This document shows positions 1 to 9,620 of a stretch of 64,000 nt of DNA, in pieces; positions within the stretch are counted from its first letter, which is position 1, and each line of letters begins with the position of its first letter. The stretch covers positions 7,440,001 to 7,504,000 of the forward strand of contig NZ_LT670819.1 in NCBI RefSeq assembly GCF_900129855.1, in the 5' to 3' direction. The position numbers and the translations under genes are program-made. The notes below the pieces were generated by a model, which saw only the letters and a list, made by a program, of their open reading frames with translations, made no database searches and was not told the origin of the DNA. Origin of the DNA: Streptomyces sp. 3214.6 (GTDB lineage Bacteria > Actinomycetota > Actinomycetes > Streptomycetales > Streptomycetaceae).

Positions 1-1703
<1,703 letters not shown>

Positions 1704-1853
1704 CGCACGCTCTCCTTCGCTCACCTGTGTCGCACACCTGTGTCGCACACCTCCACGATCCTCGCACGACGCGGTGACAGCGTTCACGTGCGGGAGGCCC
1801 CCTCGGCGACGGCCCGGGGCCGAGTGTCAGTGGGGCGTGGCAGGATCGGGGGC

Positions 1854-4580
1854 GTGGCAGAGACAGCAGCGAAGAAGACCGACACCCCCTCCGGCGAGAG
1901 CCGCCCGCGCCTGATGCTCATGGACGGGCACTCGCTGGCCTACCGCGCGTTCTTCGCGCTGCCCGCGGAGAACTTCACCACCGCGACCGGCCAGCCGACG
2001 AACGCGATCTACGGCTTCGCGTCGATGCTGGCCAACACCCTGCGTGACGAGGAGCCCACGCACTTCGCGGTCGCCTTCGACGTCTCCCGCAAGACCTGGC
2101 GCTCCGAGGAGTTCACCGAGTACAAGGCGAACCGCTCCAAGACGCCCGACGAGTTCAAGGGGCAGGTCGAGCTGATCGGCGAGCTCCTCGACGCGATGCA
2201 CGTCTCACGCTTCGCGATCGACGGCTTCGAGGCCGACGACGTGATCGCCACGCTCGCCACCCAGGCCGAGGCCGCCGGCTTCGAGGTCCTCATCGTCACG
2301 GGCGACCGGGACTCCTTCCAACTGGTGTCCGAGCACACCACGGTGCTGTATCCGACGAAGGGCGTCTCCGAGCTGACCCGCTTCACCCCGGAGAAGGTCG
2401 TCGAGAAGTACGGGTTGACGCCCGCCCAGTACCCCGACTTCGCGGCCCTGCGCGGCGACCCGTCCGACAACCTCCCCGGCATCCCCGGCGTCGGCGAGAA
2501 GACCGCCGCGAAGTGGATCAACCAGTTCGGGTCGTTCGCCGAACTCGTCGAACGCGTCGAGGAGGTCAAGGGCAAGGCCGGGCAGAACCTGCGCGACCAC
2601 CTGGAGGCCGTCAAGCTCAACCGCCGCCTCACCGAGATGGTCCGCACCGTCGAACTGCCCAAGACGGTCGGCGACCTGGAGCGCACCCCGTACGACCGCA
2701 CGGCCGTCGCGATGATCCTGGACACCCTGGAGATCAGGAACCCCTCGCTGCGCGAGCGGCTCCTCGCCGTCGACCCGGGCAGCGCGGAGGCCGAGGCGGC
2801 CCCGGTGGTGACCGGCGGCGTGGAACTGGACGGCACGGTCCTGGCCACCGGCGAGCTCGCGGGCTGGCTCGCCGCGCACGGCGCCCAGACCCTCGGCGTC
2901 GCCACCGTCGACACCTGGGCCCTGGGCGCCGGCTCGGTCGCCGAGGTCGCCCTCGCCGCGGCCGGCGGAGCGGCGGCCTGGTTCGACCCGGCGGAGCTCG
3001 ACGAGAGCGACGAGAACGCGTGGGCGGCCTGGCTCGCCGCCGCGGACCGCCCCAAGGTCCTGCACAACGCCAAGGGCGCCATGCGCGTCTTCGCCGAGCA
3101 CGGCTGGTCCGTCACCGGCATCTCCATGGACACGGCGCTCGCCGCCTACCTGGTCAAGCCGGGCCGCCGCTCCTTCGACCTGGACGCGCTGTCCCTGGAG
3201 TACCTGGGCCGTGAACTGGCCCCGGCCGCCGCGGCCGACGGCCAGCTCGCCTTCGGCGCGGACGACGGCGCCGAGGCCGAGGCCCTCATGGTGCAGGCCC
3301 GCACGGTCGTCGACCTCGGTGAGGCCTTCCGCGGCCGTCTGGAAGAGGTCGGCGCGGCCGACCTGCTGGGCGGCATGGAGCTGCCCACCTCCGCCCTCCT
3401 GGCCCGCATGGAGCGGCACGGCATCGCCGCCGACCGCGCCCACCTCGAGGCCATGGAGCAGATGTTCGCGGGCGCCGTCCAGCAGGCGGTGAAGGAAGCG
3501 CACGCGGCGGCCGGACACGAGTTCAACCTGGGCTCGCCCAAGCAACTCCAGGAGGTCCTCTTCGGCGAGCTGGGCCTGCCGAAGACGAAGAAGACCAAGA
3601 CCGGCTACACCACCGACGCCGACGCCCTGGCCTGGCTCGCCGGTCAGACCGACAACGAGCTGCCGGTCATCATGCTCCGCCACCGCGAGCAGGCGAAACT
3701 CCGCGTCACCGTCGAGGGCCTGATCAAGACGATCGCCGCCGACGGCCGCATCCACACCACGTTCAACCAGACGGTCGCCGCGACCGGCCGCCTGTCGTCC
3801 ACGGACCCGAACCTGCAGAACATCCCCGTCCGCACGGACGAGGGCCGGGCGATCCGCCGCGGCTTCGTCGTCGGCGAGGGCTTCGAGTCGCTGATGACGG
3901 CCGACTACAGCCAGATCGAACTGCGCGTGATGGCCCACCTCTCCGAGGACGAGGGCCTCATCGAGGCGTTCACCTCCGGCGAGGACCTGCACACCACGGC
4001 CGCCTCCCAGGTGTTCGCCGTCGAGCCGGACGCGGTCGACGCGGAGATGCGCCGCAAGATCAAGGCCATGTCCTACGGCCTGGCCTACGGCCTGTCCGCG
4101 TTCGGCCTGTCCCAGCAGCTGAACATCGACGCCGGCGAGGCCCGAGCCCTGATGGACGCCTACTTCGAGCGCTTCGGCGGCGTCCGGGACTACCTGCGCC
4201 GCGCCGTCGACGAGGCACGGGCCACCGGCTACACGGCGACACTGTTCGGCCGCCGCCGCTACCTGCCCGACCTCAACAGCGACAACCGTCAGCGCCGCGA
4301 GGCCGCCGAACGGATGGCCCTCAACGCGCCGATCCAGGGCACGGCGGCCGACATCGTCAAGATCGCCATGCTGAAGGTGGACGCCGCCCTTCAGGCGGCA
4401 GACCTCAAGTCCCGCATGCTGCTTCAGGTCCACGACGAAATCGTCCTGGAGATCGCCCCCGGCGAGCGCGCGGCGGCTGAGGAACTGGTCCGCCGCGAGA
4501 TGGCCGCCGCCGTCCACCTCAACGTCCCCCTGGGCGTCTCGGTCGGCGCGGGCACGGACTGGGAGTCGGCGGCGCACTAG
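1854..4580 (+). CDS. polA: DNA polymerase I
   Basis: DNA polymerase I, 908 aa, used for repair synthesis and Okazaki-fragment processing. The N-terminal 5'-3' exonuclease begins at MLMDGHSLAYRAFF (around residues 21-34). The C-terminal polymerase carries motif A (DYSQIELRV, near 684), motif B (RRKIKAMSYGLAYG, near 733) and motif C (QVHDEIVLE, near 860). The middle 3'-5' exonuclease-like domain lacks the DTE signature; the equivalent stretch reads VATVDTWALG, so proofreading is probably lost, as is usual in actinobacteria. I chose the GTG giving VAETAAKKTD because the reading frame upstream of it (open from base 81) has no Streptomyces PolA similarity and the length fits the family. Confidence 0.96.
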   Translation: MAETAAKKTDTPSGESRPRLMLMDGHSLAYRAFFALPAENFTTATGQPTNAIYGFASMLANTLRDEEPTHFAVAFDVSRKTWRSEEFTEYKANRSKTPDEFKGQVELIGELLDAMHVSRFAIDGFEADDVIATLATQAEAAGFEVLIVTGDRDSFQLVSEHTTVLYPTKGVSELTRFTPEKVVEKYGLTPAQYPDFAALRGDPSDNLPGIPGVGEKTAAKWINQFGSFAELVERVEEVKGKAGQNLRDHLEAVKLNRRLTEMVRTVELPKTVGDLERTPYDRTAVAMILDTLEIRNPSLRERLLAVDPGSAEAEAAPVVTGGVELDGTVLATGELAGWLAAHGAQTLGVATVDTWALGAGSVAEVALAAAGGAAAWFDPAELDESDENAWAAWLAAADRPKVLHNAKGAMRVFAEHGWSVTGISMDTALAAYLVKPGRRSFDLDALSLEYLGRELAPAAAADGQLAFGADDGAEAEALMVQARTVVDLGEAFRGRLEEVGAADLLGGMELPTSALLARMERHGIAADRAHLEAMEQMFAGAVQQAVKEAHAAAGHEFNLGSPKQLQEVLFGELGLPKTKKTKTGYTTDADALAWLAGQTDNELPVIMLRHREQAKLRVTVEGLIKTIAADGRIHTTFNQTVAATGRLSSTDPNLQNIPVRTDEGRAIRRGFVVGEGFESLMTADYSQIELRVMAHLSEDEGLIEAFTSGEDLHTTAASQVFAVEPDAVDAEMRRKIKAMSYGLAYGLSAFGLSQQLNIDAGEARALMDAYFERFGGVRDYLRRAVDEARATGYTATLFGRRRYLPDLNSDNRQRREAAERMALNAPIQGTAADIVKIAMLKVDAALQAADLKSRMLLQVHDEIVLEIAPGERAAAEELVRREMAAAVHLNVPLGVSVGAGTDWESAAH

Positions 4581-4601
4581 CCTCCGGCGGTCCGACAAGG
4601 G

Positions 4602-4636
4602 GGGTTCGTCACCGCCGACGGGGCGATGACGAACCC
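4602..4636. terminator. Inverted repeat after polA
   Basis: A perfect 10-bp inverted repeat, GGGTTCGTCA / TGACGAACCC, is separated by 15 nt and starts 21 nt after the polA stop. It lacks a T tract, which is common for Streptomyces terminators. The remainder of the stretch up to 4879 shows no convincing gene. Confidence 0.55.
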
Positions 4637-4879
4637 TCCGTTCATGCACGTCGCAGGTGGGTGCGGGCGGTGTTCCGTCGGTGTTGGGATGCGCGGCCCC
4701 TCCCAGGCCTGCCCTGGTCCACTCCGGCCCACCCCGCCCCCCACCCTGGTCCGCCCCGGTCCGGATCCAGCCGTCGGTATGCCTCCCGGGCAGTGGCCGG
4801 CCTGCCGCCCGGAGGGCCTGTCACCCGCGTGGCCCCCGAGAACAGGCCTCTGCCCGCCCCGGCCCGCCAGGATGCGGCC

Positions 4880-5359
4880 ATGGGTATACGCCTGCTTCAC
4901 CGCCGCAAGGCCCACGCACGCGTGCACGCCACGGCAACCGCGGACGCGCAGCTCGGCCCCGGCACGGCCGCCTGGACACGACCGCGCCCCGCCCTCGCGC
5001 CCGGCGCCGCCACTCCCCGCGTTCCCAGGACGCCCGCCACGGCCCTCCGCACAGCCGCCGCCCGCCTCCGCCGCCGCGTCGCCCGCGTCGTCCCCGAAAG
5101 GGTGCTGCGGCTCGTGCCCAGCGGCGAGCGACGAGCCCCCGCGGCCGGCCGCCGAAGGGCGCCGCATGCGCGTCTGGACCGCGACACCTGGCGGCTGTGC
5201 GCCGAGGCGGTGTGCGGCTGCCTGGCCCTCGCCCTCAGCGCCCTCTGTCGGTTGCGCAGACCCCGGACGGCCCGCCGTATCCCCGTCGTCCCCGTCCCCG
5301 TCCTCGCCGCGACCGCGACACCCCTCATCGAACGCCCGGACGGTTCCGCTCCCCGCTGA
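4880..5359 (+). CDS. Hypothetical Arg/Ala-rich protein with a short hydrophobic segment
   Basis: A 159-aa protein starting MGIRLLHRRKAHARVHA, very rich in Arg, Ala and Pro. A single hydrophobic Cys-containing stretch (LCAEAVCGCLALALSALC) lies near residues 112-130, so it may be weakly membrane-associated. I do not recognise a domain. AGGA lies about 9 nt before the ATG. Its 3' end overlaps the convergent DUF4184 gene by 35 bp. Codon positions are strongly GC-biased, consistent with real coding, but the sequence is low in complexity and the assignment is only moderately secure. Confidence 0.5.
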   Translation: MGIRLLHRRKAHARVHATATADAQLGPGTAAWTRPRPALAPGAATPRVPRTPATALRTAAARLRRRVARVVPERVLRLVPSGERRAPAAGRRRAPHARLDRDTWRLCAEAVCGCLALALSALCRLRRPRTARRIPVVPVPVLAATATPLIERPDGSAPR

Positions 5360-6215
5360 CCCCCGCCGACTCCGTGCGCCCGGCCAGGACATCCCGGGCG
5401 GCCGGACCGACCGGACGGGCCGGACGCCACAGCCGCACCCCGACGGCGTACAGCAGCACCCCGAGCGCCAGCCCCGCGCCCGCCCCGAAGCACACCGTCG
5501 GGATGAGCTCCCACGGCTTCGCCTCCCGCGGCCCCCAGTACTGCCACCACCGCGTCGCCCGCCGCACCGCCGCGACCAGCGCACAGCCGCCGATCACGGC
5601 AGCGGCCCACCACCGGTCCCGCACCGACAACACCGCCACCCCGACCGGCTCACCGGCGGGCGCCCGGCGCAGCGCGTACGTCAGGAACACGGCGATCACG
5701 ACCGCGGCCACGGCCGACCCCCCGTACTGCAGGTACCAGTACAGCGGCGATCCGGCGAACGTCTCCCCGAGGACGGGGAACAGCCGCATGCCCCAGCGGT
5801 CGAGGTGCGTGAACGCGTCCCACACCACGTGCGTCAGCGCGCCGAGCACCGCCGAGACGTACCACCACAGGACGACGGACGGCCCCACGCGCGCGCGTGG
5901 CGCCCCGCAGCGGGTCAGGGCCGCCGTCCGGCCCTGCCGGTCGCGCGGCAGCAGCGCCACCAGCGGTTCACGCACCAGCAGCCACAACCCCACCAACGCC
6001 CACGCGACGAGCACGTCGACCGTGAACACACCGGCGAAGGAGTGCGTGACGTCACCGAACTCCATGGCCCCGGACAGGACACTCGCCGCGTAATAGGTCA
6101 TGTCGGGAGCGAAGGAGCCCGCCACCAGGACCGCCGGCACCAGCCGTCCACGGCCGGCGCCGTCGGCGCGCACGACGGGCAGCACGGCCGCCGCATGACT
6201 CAGGGTGAACGGCAA
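5325..6215 (-). CDS. DUF4184 family integral membrane protein
   Basis: A 296-aa multi-span membrane protein. The N-terminal signature PFTLSHAAAVLPVV, followed by LVPAVLVAGSFAPDMTYYA, is typical of DUF4184, whose function is unknown. Conserved polar residues sit in membrane segments (SHAA, PDMTYY, THVVWDAFTHLDRWG), which resembles the His/Asp pattern of YdjM-like membrane hydrolases; that comparison is inference. The start is a TTG immediately before CCGTTCACC, with GGGAG 7 nt upstream, matching the family's usual N-terminus with no extension. Upstream in-frame codons look non-coding. It is convergent with the preceding hypothetical gene. Confidence 0.82.
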   Translation of the reverse strand: MPFTLSHAAAVLPVVRADGAGRGRLVPAVLVAGSFAPDMTYYAASVLSGAMEFGDVTHSFAGVFTVDVLVAWALVGLWLLVREPLVALLPRDRQGRTAALTRCGAPRARVGPSVVLWWYVSAVLGALTHVVWDAFTHLDRWGMRLFPVLGETFAGSPLYWYLQYGGSAVAAVVIAVFLTYALRRAPAGEPVGVAVLSVRDRWWAAAVIGGCALVAAVRRATRWWQYWGPREAKPWELIPTVCFGAGAGLALGVLLYAVGVRLWRPARPVGPAARDVLAGRTESAGVSGERNRPGVR

Positions 6216-6580
6216 CGGAGCTCCCGGGGGCGGACCTTGGCGGGCCGGCCGGCCCCGCGATCGACGACGTCCAGTATGCGGGGCACGGTTCCCGACCGAA
6301 CGGCACATGGCCGCCCGGTGAAAACGACGCCCGAACGGGTGCCGGTGCAAAAGAAGTTGTCGTAGGGTCGCCTGGGTCGCCGCGCCCGGAAGGCGCGTCG
6401 AACAAGAGAACAGAGCAGGGCAAACCGGCCACGAGTGCAACCCTCGGGGCGGGTTGACCGTCACACCAATGGCACCGGTGACACCAGCGACAACGGGGCC
6501 GGTGACCACAACGGCACCAGCCGTCACGGCAGGACAGACGTAGAGACGGGCGTTCGGCGTCCACGGGAGGGTTTCACTTC
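6216..6580. other. Divergent intergenic region with no recognised gene
   Basis: This 365-bp stretch separates the DUF4184 and transglycosylase genes. It contains short imperfect repeats of GGCACCGGTGAC-like sequence near 6470-6530. I found no convincing promoter hexamers, riboswitch or small gene. Confidence 0.4.
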
Positions 6581-8323
6581 ATGTCGGCGCATATCGGCAC
6601 GAGACTGCGCAAGGGAGCGGTCAACACGACCGTGGCCGCACTGGCGGTCGCGGCTCTGGCCGCGTCCCAGGCACCGGACGTCACGGCCGACGGGCACGGC
6701 AGACAGACCGCCGCCGACGCCCCGTCCGCCGACCCGAGCACGGCCGCCGGCACGGGTGACAGCGCCACCGGCAACTCGCCGTACTACACGGACCTGCCGC
6801 CGCTGAACAGCCCCAGCCCCGCCCCGACCGTGACCTCGCCAACCATCCCGGCCGCCACCGGCAGCACCGAGGCGGGCATACCCGCGACCGTCCTGGACGC
6901 CTACAAGAAGGCCGAGACGGAACTGGCGCAGTCCAAGCCGGGCTGCAACCTGCCCTGGCAGCTCCTCGCCGCCATCGGCAAGGTCGAGTCGGGCCAGGCC
7001 CGCGGCGGCAACGTCACCGCCGACGGCACGACCGTCACACCGATCCTCGGCCCGGTCCTCAACGGCGTCGGCTTCGCCAACATCAGCGACACCGACAACG
7101 GCGCCTACGACGGCGACAGCACCTACGACCGCGCCGTCGGCCCCATGCAGTTCATCCCCTCCACCTGGGAGTGGGCGGGCCGCGACGGCAACGGCGACGG
7201 CAAGAAGGACCCCAACAACATCTACGACGCCGCGCTCGCCGCCGGCCACTACCTGTGCCGCTACGACTGGGACATGTCCACCACGTCCGGGATGCGCAGC
7301 GCGATCCTCAGCTACAACAACTCGACGGACTACCTCAACACCGTCCTGTCGTGGCTGGAGTACTACCGCAAGGGCACGCACGAGGTTCCCAACGGCACCG
7401 GCACCCTGCCGAGCGGCCGCAGCGACAACGGCCCGGGCACCACCCCCACCCCGTCGACGCCCGGCACACCGACGAAGCCCGGCAAGCCGTCCACCCCGGG
7501 CAAGCCCAGCAAGCCCAGCAAGCCCAGCAAGCCCTCCAAGCCCAGCACCCCGACGCCGACGCCCACGCCGACCGACACGGTCGACCACATCGAGAACGCG
7601 GGCACGGCGAGCCTCACCGCCATGGCGGGCCACACCTACACCGACCGGATCAGCACGCGCGCGGAGACGGCCACCGGCAAGGCCGTCGCCAAGGTCAGGG
7701 TCCGCTTCACCATCGTCGGCGACACCGACGCCACCTTCACCGGCGGCGAGGACGTCGCCACCATCGCCACCGACAGCAAGGGCATCGCCCTCGCCCCCGC
7801 CCTCAAGGCGGGCGAGAAGACCGGCGACTTCACCGTCCGCGCCACGGTCCTCGGCCGCGCCCTCTCCGCCCTCGACTACAAGGCCACCGTCACCGCCCGC
7901 GCCGCCGACGCCCTCGCCCGCACCAGTCAGACGGCGCTGACCTGCACCGCCGGCGGCGAGTTCGCCGACCAGGTCGAGGTGAAGGCCACCTACAAGGGCG
8001 CCGCCGCGGACAAGGTCGCGGCCACCGCCACCCTGATCAAGTCGGCCGGCGACCCGACCACGAACGACAAGGGCCCCTACTTCAAGGACGCCGCCGGCAA
8101 CCCCGTGCGTACCTGGGACCTGCAGACGGACGCAGGCGGCCTGCTGCAGCTGCCCAAGCTGTACGCGGACGACAACGCCGGCACGTACCTGCTGCGCATC
8201 ACCACCACCGGCGGAGCGACCCTCACGGTCGAACTGACCGTCACGGCCGCGCCGTCCGCGACCCCGACCCCGACCCCGAGCCCCACGCCCAGCGGGTCGG
8301 AGTCGACGACGCCCACCCCGTAA
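6581..8323 (+). CDS. Secreted lytic murein transglycosylase with C-terminal repeats
   Basis: A 580-aa exported cell-wall enzyme. A signal peptide spans about residues 1-33 (RLRKGAVNTTVAALAVAALAA). The lytic transglycosylase fold follows: the likely catalytic Glu lies in LLAAIGKVESGQARGG (around residue 135), with AVGPMQFIPSTWEWAG, the Asp-rich DGNGDGKKDPNNIYDAA and AILSYNN after it. A Lys-Pro-Ser and Thr-Pro linker (repeated KPSKPSKPS, around 295-330) leads to two beta-rich modules that resemble Ig-like repeats, then a TPTPSPTPS tail. It probably cleaves peptidoglycan outside the membrane. GGGAGG lies upstream. No c-di-AMP riboswitch motif, common upstream of related hydrolases, could be recognised in the 365-bp leader. 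Confidence 0.88.
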   Translation: MSAHIGTRLRKGAVNTTVAALAVAALAASQAPDVTADGHGRQTAADAPSADPSTAAGTGDSATGNSPYYTDLPPLNSPSPAPTVTSPTIPAATGSTEAGIPATVLDAYKKAETELAQSKPGCNLPWQLLAAIGKVESGQARGGNVTADGTTVTPILGPVLNGVGFANISDTDNGAYDGDSTYDRAVGPMQFIPSTWEWAGRDGNGDGKKDPNNIYDAALAAGHYLCRYDWDMSTTSGMRSAILSYNNSTDYLNTVLSWLEYYRKGTHEVPNGTGTLPSGRSDNGPGTTPTPSTPGTPTKPGKPSTPGKPSKPSKPSKPSKPSTPTPTPTPTDTVDHIENAGTASLTAMAGHTYTDRISTRAETATGKAVAKVRVRFTIVGDTDATFTGGEDVATIATDSKGIALAPALKAGEKTGDFTVRATVLGRALSALDYKATVTARAADALARTSQTALTCTAGGEFADQVEVKATYKGAAADKVAATATLIKSAGDPTTNDKGPYFKDAAGNPVRTWDLQTDAGGLLQLPKLYADDNAGTYLLRITTTGGATLTVELTVTAAPSATPTPTPSPTPSGSESTTPTP

Positions 8324-8351
8324 CACCCTCTCCGCGGCACCTCCCGCGACA

Positions 8352-8388
8352 ACGGCGGCGCCCCTTCCTTGCGAAGGGGCGCCGCCGT
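8352..8388. terminator. Strong terminator hairpin after the transglycosylase gene
   Basis: A perfect 16-bp stem, ACGGCGGCGCCCCTTC / GAAGGGGCGCCGCCGT, has a 5-nt loop and begins 29 nt after the stop codon. Stem strength and position support rho-independent termination. Confidence 0.85.
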
Positions 8389-8471
8389 CGTGTGCGACGC
8401 ACGTGTTCTCTTCTCGCCCGCCCGTTGCTACGGTGCCGCACCTGACGACCTGTCAGCTCCGGGAGGTCCGT

Positions 8472-8606
8472 ATGCGTGCCCTGATCGCCGCCGCGACCGG
8501 CCTCGCCGTCGCGCTCGCCCTGGTCCTCACCCTCACCGCACTGGGCACACCGACCGGCAAGACCTCCCCGAAACCCCTGCTGACGACGGTGCCCGCACAC
8601 CCCTGA
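8472..8606 (+). CDS. SPW_0924-like 44-residue membrane peptide
   Basis: A 44-aa peptide starting MRALIAAATGLAVALALVLTL, with one transmembrane helix and a short outward tail (TGKTSPKPLLTTVPAHP). It resembles the small Streptomyces family annotated as SPW_0924, from memory. Function is unknown. GGGAGG lies 5 nt before the ATG, and the DUF3068 gene follows after 21 nt, so the two probably share a transcript. Confidence 0.72.
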   Translation: MRALIAAATGLAVALALVLTLTALGTPTGKTSPKPLLTTVPAHP

Positions 8607-8627
8607 CCGCCCCGGAGGGAGGCCGAG

Positions 8628-9620
8628 ATGCGCCGCAAGGCCAGCCTGATCCTGCTCACCCTCGCCGTGTTCTGCGCGGCACTGTCCCCACTGCTGCGCT
8701 GGTACGCCTTCCCACGCCTGGCCAAGATCCCCGCGAACGAATACCAGACCATGGTCGTGGAGGCGAAGAACGCCACCCTCCTCGACTACGGCACCATGAC
8801 CGCCCGCACCGTCCCCAAGGTCACCATCGTGCAGACCCTCAAGGGCGACGTGGAGGCCTCCGAGAAGATCGAGAAGACCGCCGGCCGCGACGTCGTCGTC
8901 TGGGACGGCCTCTCCTACGTCCAGGGCCCCGACGGCAAAATGGTCTCCAAGGTCCCCGAGCGCTACATCTTCGACGCCCACACCCAGGAACCCGTCCACG
9001 CCACCGGCGAGAGCGTCGACGGCGACCCCGTCCGCCGCCAGGGCATCGAGTTCAAATGGCCCTTCCAGACGCAGAAACGCGACTACGAGTACTTCGACGC
9101 ACAGACCCGCACCAGCGCCCCCATCCACTACAAGGGCACCCGGACCTTCCGTGGCCTGAAGGTCTACTACTTCGAACAAACCGTCCCCTGGACCAAGGTC
9201 GCCCTGCCCAGGACGATGCCCGTCGCCGGCATCACCCCCGAGACCGTCGCCAAGACCGGCACCACCCGCTGGTACACCACCGTCCGCAAGTTCTGGGTCG
9301 AACCGGTCACCGGAGCACCCGTCTACGCCGAGGAGAACCACCAGGAGGAACTGCGCGGCGGCTCCCTCCTCGGCGGCCGCGCCAAGGTCACGGCGTTCGC
9401 CGGCGACGTGAAGATGCGCGAGGACTTCGTCGAGCACACGCTGTCCGTCGTCAAGTCCAACCGCACCCTGGTCCTGCTGCTCACGTCCTACCTGCCCTGG
9501 ACCTTCCTCCTGCTCGGCGTCCTGCTGCTGTCCCTCTCCCTCTACCTGGAGGCCCGCTCCCGCCGCCCCGCACGGCCGACCCCCGCCGAACCCGCCCAGC
9601 CGCAGCCGGTCACCGCCTGA
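8628..9620 (+). CDS. DUF3068 (PorA-family) membrane-anchored protein
   Basis: A 330-aa protein with an N-terminal membrane segment (SLILLTLAVFCAALSPLL), a large extracytoplasmic beta-rich domain and a C-terminal membrane helix (VLLLTSYLPWTFLLLGVLLL), then a short Pro/Ala cytoplasmic tail. This arrangement and motifs such as YIFDAHTQEPV and FKWPFQTQKRDYEYFDA are typical of DUF3068, also named PorA family in actinobacteria. Function is unknown; a cell-envelope role is likely. The 3' end overlaps convergent hrpB by 11 bp. Confidence 0.85.
   Translation: MRRKASLILLTLAVFCAALSPLLRWYAFPRLAKIPANEYQTMVVEAKNATLLDYGTMTARTVPKVTIVQTLKGDVEASEKIEKTAGRDVVVWDGLSYVQGPDGKMVSKVPERYIFDAHTQEPVHATGESVDGDPVRRQGIEFKWPFQTQKRDYEYFDAQTRTSAPIHYKGTRTFRGLKVYYFEQTVPWTKVALPRTMPVAGITPETVAKTGTTRWYTTVRKFWVEPVTGAPVYAEENHQEELRGGSLLGGRAKVTAFAGDVKMREDFVEHTLSVVKSNRTLVLLLTSYLPWTFLLLGVLLLSLSLYLEARSRRPARPTPAEPAQPQPVTA

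Noticed and set aside
2205..4649. 814-codon open frame antisense to polA
   Set aside because: It is the antisense shadow of a clear polA gene; high GC at third positions removes stops. Composition is Arg/Gly/Val-rich with no recognisable domain.
6216..6580. c-di-AMP (ydaO) riboswitch upstream of the transglycosylase gene
   Set aside because: These riboswitches often precede such genes, but I could not find the ordered conserved motifs here.
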